A DNA stretch of 64,000 nt from Helicobacter sp. MIT 05-5293 (GTDB taxonomy: Bacteria; Campylobacterota; Campylobacteria; Campylobacterales; Helicobacteraceae), in assembly GCF_000765665.2 (NCBI RefSeq), contig NZ_JROZ02000002.1, positions 309,691-373,690 on the forward strand, read 5' to 3'. Numbering within the stretch: the stretch's first letter is position 1; the number at the start of each line of letters is the position of its first letter. The notes under the pieces were generated by a model. That model had not been told where the DNA came from. It saw only the letters and a program-made list of their open reading frames with translations, and made no database searches. The translations under genes and the position numbers were made by a program. Below, piece after piece: positions 53,602-62,993 of this stretch.

Positions 53602-55197
53602 ATGTCTAGTGAAAATGTATTGCTTGAAGAGCTAAATTATACTAAGGTTTATGAGATTCTCACACAGCGGGATCTTTATCAAGGTATTCATTCTCTCAAA
53701 GATTTGCCTAAACCTTATACCTTAGAGTATGTCCAAGAAGGGGCAAAGCTACTTGTCCAATGTATGAGAGAGAATCAAAAGATTCTGATTGTGGGGGATT
53801 ATGATGCTGATGGCGTTTGTGCAAGTGCCATTATGTTGCGATTTTTTGAAGCAATCAAATATCCTCATGTCAAGCTCGTTATACCCAATCGTTTTGCTGA
53901 TGGTTACGGAGTGAGTGCGGCACTTTTGGAAAAACACGCACAAGATGCGAGTTTAGTGGTTAGTGTAGATAATGGAATCACCGCCTTTTGTGCGGGTGAA
54001 TTTTGCAAAGCCCATCAAATACATTTCATCATCACCGATCATCATACGCCTACACAGGCTTTGCCCGATGCCGATGTGATTATTGATCCAAAGATACCCT
54101 CATGCCAATTTATGCAAAAAGACATTTGTGGAGCAATGGTAGCATGGTATTTTTGTGCTGGGATTAAGCAAGAATTACAAGTCAATGTGGATATGAAAGC
54201 ATTTTTAGGCTATCTTGCAATGGCTAGTATCGGCGATGTGATGCCTTTATGCAGTATAAATTATACGATTGTCAAAAAAGGGATTGCATGGATTCAGAGT
54301 GCCGATGCACCCTTTGCGCAAGTCATCAGAAGTAAAATCAAAACCATTAATGCAGAGAATCTCGCTTTTAGGCTTATTCCTTTGCTTAATTGTGCTGGAC
54401 GCGTAGATGATGCGTCTTTGGCTCTGAAATTTTTGTGTGCAGACACATTAGAATCTGCGCAAGAGATTTATCTTCAACTTGAATCTTTAAATATCAAACG
54501 CAAACAAATACAAGTTTCCCTTTTAGAATCCGCACAAGAAAATATCATTATAACCGAGCATTTTGTATTGAGTTATGGCGAAGGTTGGCATAGTGGTGTT
54601 CTTGGGATTGTCGCAGCGCAACTTGCAGACATTCATCAAAAATCCTCTTTTGTGTTGTCTTTGGAAAATGATATTTTGAAAGGTAGTGCCAGAAGCTATG
54701 GCGGACTTAATTTGATTGAAAGTATCAAGCTAGTAGGAGAATATCTGCTTGCTTATGGCGGACACAGCGGAGCTTTGGGCTTAAGTTTGCACCGCCACAA
54801 CATAGAATCTTTTATCCAAGCCTTACAGAAAAATCTGATTTTTACGCAAACATCTCCTTTGGAGATTCTAGGATTAATGCCATTTGCACAAATTAATAGA
54901 GATTTGCTCTGTATGATTGAATCTTTTGAGCCATTCGGTGAGGGCAATCCAAAGCCTATCTTTTTGACCCGTGAACTTTGTATCGCTGCAATCAAACCTT
55001 TAGGCAAAGAGAAGAAGCATTATCGTTACATTTTGCAAGACAGACAAAGTAATATCTGCCACAATGGGATTGAGTTTTTTGTCTCGCAAGCGCGTGAAAT
55101 AGGACGCATTTATGATGTTACTTATGAAATCAGCCGTGATGATTATACCAAGGGCATTATGCTTAAAATTATTGAAATGAATGAAAAAGCTATCTGA
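53602..55197 (+). CDS. recJ: Single-strand DNA exonuclease RecJ
   Basis: 5'-3' exonuclease of the RecF pathway and mismatch repair. DHH-family motifs: VGDYDADGVCAS near 62, VSVDNGI, ITDHHTP near 149, then the DHHA1 block AYGGHSGALGLSL near 393. The last ~130 residues form the OB domain. At 531 residues it is complete. Its last 8 bases overlap the convergent nitrilase-like gene. Confidence 0.94.
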   Translation: MSSENVLLEELNYTKVYEILTQRDLYQGIHSLKDLPKPYTLEYVQEGAKLLVQCMRENQKILIVGDYDADGVCASAIMLRFFEAIKYPHVKLVIPNRFADGYGVSAALLEKHAQDASLVVSVDNGITAFCAGEFCKAHQIHFIITDHHTPTQALPDADVIIDPKIPSCQFMQKDICGAMVAWYFCAGIKQELQVNVDMKAFLGYLAMASIGDVMPLCSINYTIVKKGIAWIQSADAPFAQVIRSKIKTINAENLAFRLIPLLNCAGRVDDASLALKFLCADTLESAQEIYLQLESLNIKRKQIQVSLLESAQENIIITEHFVLSYGEGWHSGVLGIVAAQLADIHQKSSFVLSLENDILKGSARSYGGLNLIESIKLVGEYLLAYGGHSGALGLSLHRHNIESFIQALQKNLIFTQTSPLEILGLMPFAQINRDLLCMIESFEPFGEGNPKPIFLTRELCIAAIKPLGKEKKHYRYILQDRQSNICHNGIEFFVSQAREIGRIYDVTYEISRDDYTKGIMLKIIEMNEKAI

Positions 55198-55966
55198 ATT
55201 TCCATTCTTTGCGGATTTCTTCGATAGAATCTTTATGAATCTGAAGCAAAATCATACCTTCTTTTGCATCTAAATGATCTTGGACTTCGCCCTGTGCGTC
55301 AATATAGAGGCTATCTCCATAAAATCGCCAAGCGACTTCATCATAGCATAATTCCCCGACACGATTTATCCGCAAAATTGCCATAGAATTTGTAAAAGCG
55401 CGCATTTGGCAGAGATTTCTCCAACGCACCCTAGAACTGAAAGTATTTGCACAAGGGATAATCACAACATCGACTTTTGCCTTTTTAAGCATCACCCATA
55501 TTTCATCAAAATGAATCTCAAATCCCGCAATCACTGCAAATTTGAGATTCTCTCTTTCAAACACGATAGGCATTACAAATCGCTTTTTGTAAGGATTGTC
55601 AAAAAATGCTCTTTCATTCCAATGCTCGTATTCGATTAATCTTTGTTGGGTGTAAATTTCTCTCTCTTGCCCTTTGATGAGCGCAATACCTTTATAAAGC
55701 TTGTTTGATTCCCCAAAGAGAATGGGCGCAATGATTTCGATTTTGTATTTCTTAGAAAGTTTGGCGAGATTCTCTAAGATATTGTGTGAAAAGCTTGCAA
55801 TGATGTCTTTTGAATAAGATTGTCCAAACTCCTTGTAGAAAGGATTTAGCACATATTCTCCTAAGGCGACTAATTGCGCTTTTTGTTTTTTACAAGCGTG
55901 TAAATATTTTTCAAGACGCTCATCAGAGATTTGCAGTGAGGGAAGTTGCAAAAGGGCAATATTCAT
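55190..55966 (-). CDS. Nitrilase-superfamily protein lacking the catalytic Cys and Lys
   Basis: A 258-residue carbon-nitrogen hydrolase fold. The first catalytic residue, Glu, is present in VALGEYVLNPF near 37. Where active members read Y-x-K-x-x-L this protein reads YTQQRLI (Lys to Gln), and where they read ICYDxxFPE it reads IAGFEIHFDE (Cys to Gly). The cysteine in IIPCANTF lies one strand later than the usual nucleophile. It is therefore probably a non-catalytic or changed-function member. Confidence 0.75.
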   Translation of the reverse strand: MNIALLQLPSLQISDERLEKYLHACKKQKAQLVALGEYVLNPFYKEFGQSYSKDIIASFSHNILENLAKLSKKYKIEIIAPILFGESNKLYKGIALIKGQEREIYTQQRLIEYEHWNERAFFDNPYKKRFVMPIVFERENLKFAVIAGFEIHFDEIWVMLKKAKVDVVIIPCANTFSSRVRWRNLCQMRAFTNSMAILRINRVGELCYDEVAWRFYGDSLYIDAQGEVQDHLDAKEGMILLQIHKDSIEEIRKEWKFR

Positions 55967-56106
55967 AAGATGTCCTTATTGGTAAAGTCTAAGTGGGATT
56001 GTAACATATTAAGCTTAGGTTTATTATAATGCGCTTTTTATGTTTCAAACTATTTTATTGAAAGTGATTCTGTTATTAAAAATATGGAATCTAAGCGAGT
56101 AATATA

Positions 56107-56199
56107 GTAAAAGAAATTTTACAAGAAATCGCCGATGAAAAAGAGGGACAATGGCGACTAAAAGACAAAAAAGGCACGCAACTCGAGCTTAAAATCTAA
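56107..56199 (+). pseudogene. Short coding remnant upstream of purB
   Basis: Thirty codons read without a stop (beginning VKEILQEIADEKEGQWRLKD and closing in KGTQLELKI) but have no start codon and are cut off upstream by a stop at 56092-56094. The composition is protein-like and it ends cleanly in TAA. It looks like the 3' end of a deleted gene. I do not recognise the parent. The rest of 55967-56229 holds nothing else. Confidence 0.4.
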
Positions 56200-56204
56200 T
56201 AAAA

Positions 56205-56210
56205 TACAAT
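56205..56210 (+). promoter_or_regulatory. Possible -10 box for purB
   Basis: TACAAT with an expected start near 56217, leaving a very short leader that still keeps the GGAG before the ATG at 56230. Confidence 0.35.
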
Positions 56211-56229
56211 CCAACACAAAGGAGCAAAA

Positions 56230-57567
56230 ATGGTAGAACGATACGCACGAGAGGAAATGAAAAAGCTGTGGGATATGAATGCGAAGTATTCTGCGTGGTT
56301 AGAGGTAGAAAAGGCGTTGGTAAGAGGGTGGAATAAATTAGGGTTAATCCCAGATTCTGATTGTGAGAAAATCTGTAAGAATGCGAAGTTTGACATTGCG
56401 AGGATTGATGAAATCGAAGCAGTTACAAAGCACGATTTAATTGCTTTTACCACAAGTGTTGCAGAATCTTTGGGTGAAGAGTCGCGGTGGTTTCATTATG
56501 GTATCACTTCAAGTGATTGTATTGATACCGCTGTGGCATTGCAAATGCGGGATTCTTTGAAAATCATCATTGAAGATGTCAAGGCTTTGCGTGAGGCGAT
56601 AAAAAAGCGTGCAATGGAGCATAAAGATACTTTAATGGTGGGACGCAGTCATGGAATCCACGGCGAACCGATTACCTTTGGGCTTATCTGTGCGATTTGG
56701 TATGATGAGATGCGGCGGCATTTAGAGGCATTAGAATCCACGCTAGAAGTGATTTCAGTAGGGCAGTTAAGCGGTGCAATGGGGAATCTTGCCCATACAC
56801 CACTAGAGCTTGAAGAGCTTGTGTGTGAAAATCTAGGACTTAAAGCCGCACCGGTGAGTAATCAAGTGATTCAAAGGGATAGATACGCAAGGCTGATGAG
56901 TGATTTAGCACTTCTTGCAAGCAGTTGTGAGAAAATCGCTGTGGAGATTCGGCATTTGCAACGCACCGAAGTGTATGAGGCAGAGGAGTATTTTAGCGAG
57001 GGGCAAAAGGGCAGTAGTGCGATGCCACACAAACGCAACCCTGTGCTAAGTGAAAACATCACAGGGCTTTGTCGTATGATACGAAGTTTTGCAATCCCTG
57101 CGATGGAAAATGTCGCATTGTGGCATGAGCGGGATATTAGCCACTCAAGTGTCGAGCGATTTATCTTGCCTGATAGCTTTATCACCACAGACTTTATGCT
57201 TTGTAGGCTTAAAGGCTTGATAGAAAAGCTTGTCATCTATCCTAAAAATATGATGAAAAATCTTAATTTAACCGGTGGTTTGGTGTTCTCACAAAGAATC
57301 TTACTAGAGCTCCCCAAAAAGGGTGTGAGCCGAGAAGATGCCTATAAAATCGTGCAACGCAATGCGATGAAAGTATGGGCGGATTTGCAAGAGGGCAAGG
57401 CGGCGGTGAATGAGAGAGGCGAATCGCTATATTTGCAATATCTCCTTGCAGATTCCGAACTTGTGGGTTTAATCGGGCAAGAAGCGATTAAAGAATGCTT
57501 TGAATTTAGCTATTATACAAAAAATGTCGGTGCGATTTTTAAGAGGGTTTTTACGGGGAGTGAATGA
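56230..57567 (+). CDS. purB: Adenylosuccinate lyase
   Basis: Cleaves SAICAR and adenylosuccinate in purine synthesis. The fumarase/aspartase signature [11 protein letters not shown] is present near residues 259-269. [29 protein letters not shown] and [16 protein letters not shown] add the active-site His and Ser regions. At 445 residues it is complete. AAAGGAG precedes the ATG. It overlaps the DNA methylase gene by 4 bases. Confidence 0.97.
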   Translation: MVERYAREEMKKLWDMNAKYSAWLEVEKALVRGWNKLGLIPDSDCEKICKNAKFDIARIDEIEAVTKHDLIAFTTSVAESLGEESRWFHYGITSSDCIDTAVALQMRDSLKIIIEDVKALREAIKKRAMEHKDTLMVGRSHGIHGEPITFGLICAIWYDEMRRHLEALESTLEVISVGQLSGAMGNLAHTPLELEELVCENLGLKAAPVSNQVIQRDRYARLMSDLALLASSCEKIAVEIRHLQRTEVYEAEEYFSEGQKGSSAMPHKRNPVLSENITGLCRMIRSFAIPAMENVALWHERDISHSSVERFILPDSFITTDFMLCRLKGLIEKLVIYPKNMMKNLNLTGGLVFSQRILLELPKKGVSREDAYKIVQRNAMKVWADLQEGKAAVNERGESLYLQYLLADSELVGLIGQEAIKECFEFSYYTKNVGAIFKRVFTGSE

Positions 57568-58229
57568 AATACGCGAAAAATACCAAACATACTATTACAG
57601 GTTTGGAGCTTATGAAGAGTTTAGAATCTGCAAGTGTGGATTTATGTTTCTTTGACCCGCAATATCGGGGTGTGCTTGATAAACTCCATTATGGTAACGA
57701 GGGGGAGAGACAAAAGGGGAGAGCAGAGCTTCATCAAATGAGTGAAGAGATGATTACAAGCTTTATCAAAGAGATTGATAGATTGCTTAAATCAAGTCAT
57801 TATCTGATGCTATGGGTAGATAAGTTTCATTTGTGTGAGGGGATTCACAAATGGCTTCAGGAGACAAATCTATCTATTGTAGATTTAATCACTTGGGATA
57901 AGGGCAAAATGGGTATGGGTTATCGCACAAGGAGACAAAGTGAATATTTGCTTGTGCTACAAAAGAAACCGATTAAAGCTAAAGGCACTTGGGGATTGCA
58001 TAATATCCGTGATGTGTGGAGTGAAAAACTCCCTTCTGAAGCATTGTCAATTCACCCGCATTTTAAACCTAAAGGCTTGCAAAAGGCACTTATAGAATCT
58101 TGCACGAATGAAGGGGATTTGGTGCTAGATCCTGCGAGTGGAAGTTTTAGCGTGTTTGAATGCTGTGAGGAGCTAGGGAGAGATTTTATAGGGACAAATC
58201 TGCAAATATCTTGCCCCAAACAAAAATAA
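57564..58229 (+). CDS. Orphan DNA amino-methyltransferase (N4/N6, beta-type order)
   Basis: A 221-residue methylase. The catalytic motif IV comes first as FFDPQYRGV near 29-37, with Gln in place of the second Pro of DPPY, and the SAM motif I comes last as [13 protein letters not shown] near 193. No target-recognition domain of normal size is seen between them. The ATG overlaps the purB stop (ATGA). No restriction endonuclease gene is nearby, so it is an orphan. The target sequence cannot be told. Confidence 0.82.
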   Translation: MKYAKNTKHTITGLELMKSLESASVDLCFFDPQYRGVLDKLHYGNEGERQKGRAELHQMSEEMITSFIKEIDRLLKSSHYLMLWVDKFHLCEGIHKWLQETNLSIVDLITWDKGKMGMGYRTRRQSEYLLVLQKKPIKAKGTWGLHNIRDVWSEKLPSEALSIHPHFKPKGLQKALIESCTNEGDLVLDPASGSFSVFECCEELGRDFIGTNLQISCPKQK

Positions 58230-58260
58230 ATATTTTTAAATGTTTTTTGTCAAAAAGTTA

Positions 58261-58308
58261 TAGAATCTTGTAGTGTTATATTTAAAATAATATATTGAGA
58301 AGATTCTA
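58261..58308. repeat. Inverted repeat after the methylase gene
   Basis: TAGAATCTT (58261-58269) and AAGATTCTA (58300-58308) are complementary, 30 bases apart. It is again made of the AGAATCT word and may terminate the purB-methylase transcript. Confidence 0.35.
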
Positions 58309-58362
58309 CAAAATTACTCTTTTTTTCTTTTAAATCAAGCCTCTAAAAACCGCATAAAGTAG

Positions 58363-58392
58363 TATGATTAACTCTTGGTATTTTTATACCAA
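58363..58392 (+). promoter_or_regulatory. -10 box and operator-like hairpin upstream of the DASS transporter
   Basis: TATGAT (58363-58368) is a fair -10 box with an expected start near 58375. The perfect repeat TTGGTAT (58375-58381), TTTT, ATACCAA (58386-58392) begins exactly there. It could be a repressor site or a 5' hairpin on the message. Confidence 0.4.
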
Positions 58393-58420
58393 AAACAAAT
58401 AAGAAATTAAGGAGATTCTT

Positions 58421-59914
58421 ATGGAGGTAAAAGATAAATATTTTTTTGTGAAACTTATAGCACCTTTAGTGTTTGGCTTAATGATTTTTATATTGCCGAG
58501 ATTGTGGGGAGTGCCAAGCCCAGAGGGTTGTAGTGCGAATGCGTGGCTGTATTTTTCTATATTTATGGCATTGATTTTAGGACTTATTTTAGAGCCTGTC
58601 CCACCAGCATTTATCGGGCTTGTTGCTGTTGTCGTTGCAGTGCTTTTTAAGGTGGGTCCTAAAGATTCTGGAATCGATGGCGGAGTGATTAAAGCAGCAG
58701 ATGCTGTGAATTGGGGGCTTAGTGGATTTTCTAACTCTGTGGTTTGGTTGATTTTTGCAGCTTTTACTATTGGCTTAGGATTCTCAAAGACGGGATTAGG
58801 TGAGCGTATCGCGCTTTATATTGTTTCAAAGTTGGGTAAATCGACACTTGGCTTGGGATATGCTATTGCTTTGGTGGATTTGATTTTAGCACCCTTCATC
58901 CCTAGCAATGCTGCGCGAAGTGGCGGGACGGTGTATCCTGTAATCACGAGTATTGCACCTATGTTTGACAGCTATCCGGATAAGAATCCTCGCAAAATTG
59001 GTGGTTATCTTATTTGGGTGGGTCTTGCAAGTGCGTGTGTGTCTAGCTCAATCTTTTTAACAGGACAAGCTCCTAATCCTTTGGCTCTTACACAAATTAC
59101 CAAAGGTGGTGCTCAAGTCGTTAATTGGATTAGCTGGTTTTTAGCATTTTTACCTGTGGGGATTATTTTGTTTATCCTTACGCCTCTTTTGGCATATTAT
59201 ATTTATCCACCTGAAGTCAAAGGAAGCGCAGAAGTGCTTTCATGGGCGAAACAAAAGTATCAAGAATTAGGTAAAATCACTAGACCTCAAGTCTATATGG
59301 TAGTCATTGCTTTGCTTGGACTTGTTTTGTGGGTAGGTTCTAGCGTATTCAAGATTAATGCTACTACAACAGCCTTGTTGATGATTGTGCTTATGGTTGC
59401 CTCCAAGGTGATTTCATGGCAAGATTTTTTGAATAATAAACCTGCATGGGGGACTTTTGTGTGGTTTGGGACACTTGTCGCTATGGCGGGGGGATTGAAA
59501 AATGTAGGATTCTTAGATTGGCTTGCACATTTGCTTGAGGGTAGATTCGATGCGGTTTCGCCTACTATTGCAATGCTTGTTTTATTGCTCTTTTTCTCTT
59601 GGTTGCGTTATTTCTTTGCTTCTGGCACAGCGTATGTAACTGCTGTAATGTTGATTTTTGTCGCGCTTGTTCAAGCTATCCCCGGAATCAATGTTGCCCA
59701 AACTTTATTGATTTTAATTTTACCTATGGGATTTATGGGAATTATTACTCCTTATGGCACAGGTTGCTCACCTCTATGGTTTGGAAGTCATTATATCAAA
59801 GGTCCTCAATTTTTCTTACTCGGAGGAATTTTTGCAGCTATTTATATGATTATCTATATTGTAGTTGGGATTCCTTGGATTTATTTCATCACGCCCTATC
59901 TTAGTTTTTCTTAA
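58421..59914 (+). CDS. DASS-family (SLC13/CitT-type) dicarboxylate:sodium symporter
   Basis: A 497-residue inner membrane carrier with about 12 membrane segments. IPSNAARSGGTVYPVI near 163-178 is the first SNT-type ion/substrate motif, and the second repeat carries MGFMGIITPYGTGCSPL near 445. The subfamily resembles 2-oxoglutarate/malate and citrate/succinate carriers, and H. pylori HP0214 is of this kind; the exact substrate is not decided. AAGGAG precedes the ATG and a terminator follows. Confidence 0.9.
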   Translation: MEVKDKYFFVKLIAPLVFGLMIFILPRLWGVPSPEGCSANAWLYFSIFMALILGLILEPVPPAFIGLVAVVVAVLFKVGPKDSGIDGGVIKAADAVNWGLSGFSNSVVWLIFAAFTIGLGFSKTGLGERIALYIVSKLGKSTLGLGYAIALVDLILAPFIPSNAARSGGTVYPVITSIAPMFDSYPDKNPRKIGGYLIWVGLASACVSSSIFLTGQAPNPLALTQITKGGAQVVNWISWFLAFLPVGIILFILTPLLAYYIYPPEVKGSAEVLSWAKQKYQELGKITRPQVYMVVIALLGLVLWVGSSVFKINATTTALLMIVLMVASKVISWQDFLNNKPAWGTFVWFGTLVAMAGGLKNVGFLDWLAHLLEGRFDAVSPTIAMLVLLLFFSWLRYFFASGTAYVTAVMLIFVALVQAIPGINVAQTLLILILPMGFMGIITPYGTGCSPLWFGSHYIKGPQFFLLGGIFAAIYMIIYIVVGIPWIYFITPYLSFS

Positions 59915-59916
59915 TG

Positions 59917-59954
59917 ATTACTTGCGGCTGGTTTCAGTCGCAGGTAATGATTTT
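59917..59954 (+). terminator. Rho-independent-like terminator after the DASS gene
   Basis: A strong stem: ATTAC-TTGCG-GCTG (59917-59930) pairs with CAGT-CGCAG-GTAAT (59935-59948) with G-U pairs and a GTTT loop. GATTTT follows. It lies 3 bases after the stop codon. Confidence 0.6.
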
Positions 59955-60075
59955 CTCAATTATAATCCAATACCCCTTAATAGCTTTTAATGTATTTTTG
60001 TGATAAATCCAAAAGGCAGCCGTTTAATATTTTTACAAACTTAGACGATTTAAGATATAGTGATAAGGAGCAAAA

Positions 60076-61005
60076 ATGTTAAATAAATACATTTTATGGG
60101 CTATATTTGGAATCTGCAGTGCGGCTTGGAGTGTGGATTTAGAAATCAAGACAATGACTATTGGAGCGATTGGTGAAATTGTCCAAGGAAAAATCACTTA
60201 TCTTAAAGGCACAGATATTAAGCATGGGAGCGAATCGTGGTATGATGAAAAAGGGCATTTACTTCATCAGATAAATTTTGTGAATGGACGAAAAGAGGGA
60301 AAGGAAACAAAGTATTCTATTGATGGCGAAGTGCTTTATGAGGCTCATTATAAAAATAATAAACTTGAGGGATTACTCCAAACTTTTTATCCTAAAAATA
60401 TTCTAGAATCTATGATTTATTATCACGAGGGCAAAATGCAGGGTGAGGCAAAATGGTATTATGATAATGGAATCTTATCGCAAGAAGCACATTATAAAAA
60501 TAATCTGCCCGATGGCGAAGCAAAAGAATATTATAAAAATGGCAAGATCGCCAAACAGACTTTTTATAAAAATGGCAAAATCGAAGGCGTAAGCAAGAGT
60601 TTTTTCCCCGATGGCACGCTTCAAGAGGTCATTACTTATCATAATGGTGTAAAAAATGGTCTTTTTCAGCAATACAACCAAAATGGTTCATTGAGAGTTG
60701 AAGTAATATATAAAAATGATGTCAAAACAGACAAAGAAAGCATTTATAATGATGCTGGGATTCTGTTGATACAACGTTTGTATGATGATTCTAAAAATCG
60801 CGTTGAGGTGAGTTGGTTTCGTGAAAATGGCACGATTGCTACACAAATGCTTTATGAAAATAATCACGCTGTGTGGCAAAAGGATTTCAATGAGCTAGGA
60901 GAGACGCTTTTAAAAATCGATTGCAAGGCACATAGTTGTCGCTCTGGCTTGGGAGGTGTGATTGAGCATGGAGCAATAAGCTTACCGGTGATAACATATC
61001 AGTGA
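60076..61005 (+). CDS. Exported YwqK/MORN-like repeat protein
   Basis: A 309-residue protein with a signal peptide (MLNKYILWAIFGICSAAWS). From ~55 to ~275 it carries about nine repeats of ~23 residues with the pattern W/F-Y-x-N-G-x-L-x-x-E-x-x-Y-K-N-x-K-x-E-G (examples: KWYYDNGILSQEAHYKNN, EYYKNGKIAKQTFYKNGK). These are beta-strand MORN-variant repeats that often act as surface or partner-binding modules. A Cys pair (DCKAHSC) is near the C-terminus. AAGGAG precedes the ATG. The name antitoxin YwqK has no functional backing here. Confidence 0.78.
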   Translation: MLNKYILWAIFGICSAAWSVDLEIKTMTIGAIGEIVQGKITYLKGTDIKHGSESWYDEKGHLLHQINFVNGRKEGKETKYSIDGEVLYEAHYKNNKLEGLLQTFYPKNILESMIYYHEGKMQGEAKWYYDNGILSQEAHYKNNLPDGEAKEYYKNGKIAKQTFYKNGKIEGVSKSFFPDGTLQEVITYHNGVKNGLFQQYNQNGSLRVEVIYKNDVKTDKESIYNDAGILLIQRLYDDSKNRVEVSWFRENGTIATQMLYENNHAVWQKDFNELGETLLKIDCKAHSCRSGLGGVIEHGAISLPVITYQ

Positions 61006-61081
61006 GAATCTAAGTAGCATTGATGTAATTGTGTTAAGATTTCCATAGCCAAAGGCTGATTTTATTACACAAAGGAAGACT

Positions 61082-62329
61082 ATGGGATTTTTATATAAGA
61101 TTACATGTGAGATTGTAGCATGTATTGCTAGAGTCCTTGCATCATTTATTCCGATTCGGAGTATGAGACATAAAGTCAGGAATAGCATTAAAAATGGGCT
61201 ATCTTTTTTCCCGTTTTTGTTTGTTGCAAAGAGTGATTTGCACAAGAGATTGTTAGCTGTGATAGCCCTTTCTAAGGTATATAAATATGATAATGACAGA
61301 GGTGGAGGCAAACTCCCAGACTATAATGAAGATGTATTTCATATCCAAGGTGCAAATATAACCGTGGGGGGGGGGGTATATTCCTTTTACTTGCGGTATG
61401 ATGCGATAAAGATAGGAGAAGTTTTAGAATCTCTAAGTGATGAATATAGTAAAATGATGCTAGTTAGTGCGCTTTTGCATCGCCACTCTATGACACAAGA
61501 ACATTCAAATCCACATAAACGCTCACACTTACAAGGTCTTTGTATCATTCACTTTTATGAACACATTTGGAAATACTACTATATGCTTGAATCTATCCTT
61601 GATAAGAGCAAAAGTATAGATTCTGATAATGGGCCATTGTATTACATAGATTTATCTCTAGCAAAACAACTAAACCTAAGTCATTTTAAGCTTTATTATA
61701 GTGCGGGTGGAGTTTTTGTGAATTATATCTTAGAGCAGTATGCCTATAGACATTTGGTGTATGCAAAAGAGGGTGATTATGTTATTGATGGTGGTGCTTG
61801 TTATGGAGATACAGCTTTGTATTTTGCGCATAAAGTAGGACAAAGTGGCAAGATATTTTCCTTTGAATTTAACGAAGATAATCTTAGGGTATTTCACAAA
61901 AATATGTCTCTTAATCCAGATGTAAAAAATATCACACTTTTTCAAAATGCTTTATATTCAGATTCACAAACTAAAGTTTTCCATGCAGGTAGCGGGGGTG
62001 GATCTTATCTTAGTCTCGAAGCGCAAGATAATCAAGAATACACAATGAGTATTAGCATTGATGATTTGGTAGATAGTGGCAAGATTGATAGGGTAGATTT
62101 TATCAAAATGGATATTGAGGGAAGTGAGTTAGCCGCGCTAAAAGGAGCAGAAAAAACCCTCAAAACTTATAACCCAAAGCTTGCTATCTGTCTTTATCAC
62201 AGCGATAGCGACTATTATAAAATTCCTTTGTATTTAAAGAGCGTTTTGCCTCATTATGAATTTTATTGTGATCATTTTACGCTTGGATTTTATGAGACCG
62301 TGCTATTTGGGAGACCCAAAGCACATTGA
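61082..62329 (+). CDS. FkbM-family methyltransferase with a G11 tract (phase-variable)
   Basis: A 415-residue protein. The C-terminal ~190 residues are an FkbM SAM-dependent methyltransferase: DYVIDGGACYGDTALYFA near 233, FSFEFNEDNLRVFHKN, and DFIKMDIEGSELAALKGAE near 338. Such enzymes O-methylate sugars in surface glycans. The N-terminal half has no clear domain. Eleven G at 61366-61376 encode VGGGV near residue 95 and are in frame here, so the gene is ON. AAGGAAG precedes the ATG. Confidence 0.87.
   Translation: MGFLYKITCEIVACIARVLASFIPIRSMRHKVRNSIKNGLSFFPFLFVAKSDLHKRLLAVIALSKVYKYDNDRGGGKLPDYNEDVFHIQGANITVGGGVYSFYLRYDAIKIGEVLESLSDEYSKMMLVSALLHRHSMTQEHSNPHKRSHLQGLCIIHFYEHIWKYYYMLESILDKSKSIDSDNGPLYYIDLSLAKQLNLSHFKLYYSAGGVFVNYILEQYAYRHLVYAKEGDYVIDGGACYGDTALYFAHKVGQSGKIFSFEFNEDNLRVFHKNMSLNPDVKNITLFQNALYSDSQTKVFHAGSGGGSYLSLEAQDNQEYTMSISIDDLVDSGKIDRVDFIKMDIEGSELAALKGAEKTLKTYNPKLAICLYHSDSDYYKIPLYLKSVLPHYEFYCDHFTLGFYETVLFGRPKAH
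61366..61376 (+). repeat. G11 homopolymer tract
   Basis: Eleven G inside the FkbM coding sequence. Gain or loss of one base shifts the frame and truncates the enzyme near residue 100. Such tracts drive phase variation in Helicobacter and Campylobacter. Confidence 0.85.
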
Positions 62330-62334
62330 TTCTT

Positions 62335-62362
62335 CAATAGTGAAGATACTCTCTCACTATTG
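62335..62362. terminator. Hairpin between convergent FkbM and YqiA-like genes
   Basis: CAATAGTGA (62335-62343) and TCACTATTG (62354-62362), with a 10-base loop, lie in the 45-base gap between two converging stops. It may end both transcripts, although no T run is present. Confidence 0.5.
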
Positions 62363-62374
62363 GGGAATGCAACC

Positions 62375-62965
62375 TCAAATAATCTCTCTAAAAGGTGCAA
62401 AGTCCTTGACTTTATGCCCGCCTTCAAATGTGATGATGCGCGCGTAATTGTGCCAATATCGTTGCGTGTCATTTATGTCAATAAGCTCATCATTGATACC
62501 CAAGCACACAAAACATTCTGTATTTTGGGTCAATTGCGCACTTGGTAATCGTGCTTCTTTATAGGATTCTAAACTGCATAAAGGAAAGGCAAAAGATTCA
62601 GAAGTCGTTGTGTTGATTTGGATTTTATCCGCATATTTTCTTAACTGCGTCAATGGGGTAACGACAGGATTAAACATAATTAATTTTTTGGGCAAAGGAA
62701 TAGAATCTTTGGAGTCATTAGCAAGGAAAGTAAGTTGGGAGAGATAAAATGCCCCTAAAGAATTGCCGATAAAGCCGAATGAGCTGATTTTTCTCTCATT
62801 GATATATGTTGTCAATTGATTGCAAAGTCTGGTGAGGTTTGTCTGAAAATCACCGCCATTATCGTAGCTTAATTCGATGGGATTAAGTCTTAATCCTGCA
62901 CATAATTTTTGATAAGTCTCACATTTTATACTAGAGTGAAAGCCATAACTATAAAAATACTCCAT
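62375..62965 (-). CDS. YqiA/UPF0227-like esterase
   Basis: A 196-residue alpha/beta hydrolase. It opens YFYSYGFHSS, as YqiA-type esterases do. The nucleophile is in GFIGNSLGAFYLSQL near 85, the acid in CLGINDELIDIND near 157, and the base in FEGGHKVKDF near 183, so the triad looks complete. GGAG precedes the ATG. A TATAAT on the minus strand at 63002-63007 would drive it. Substrate unknown. Confidence 0.78.
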   Translation of the reverse strand: MEYFYSYGFHSSIKCETYQKLCAGLRLNPIELSYDNGGDFQTNLTRLCNQLTTYINERKISSFGFIGNSLGAFYLSQLTFLANDSKDSIPLPKKLIMFNPVVTPLTQLRKYADKIQINTTTSESFAFPLCSLESYKEARLPSAQLTQNTECFVCLGINDELIDINDTQRYWHNYARIITFEGGHKVKDFAPFREII

Positions 62966-62993
62966 AAAATCAACTCCAAAATATAATTTAGCA

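Noticed and set aside
59488..59496. G6 run in the DASS gene as a phase-variable tract
   Set aside because: Six G is too short to expect frequent slippage.
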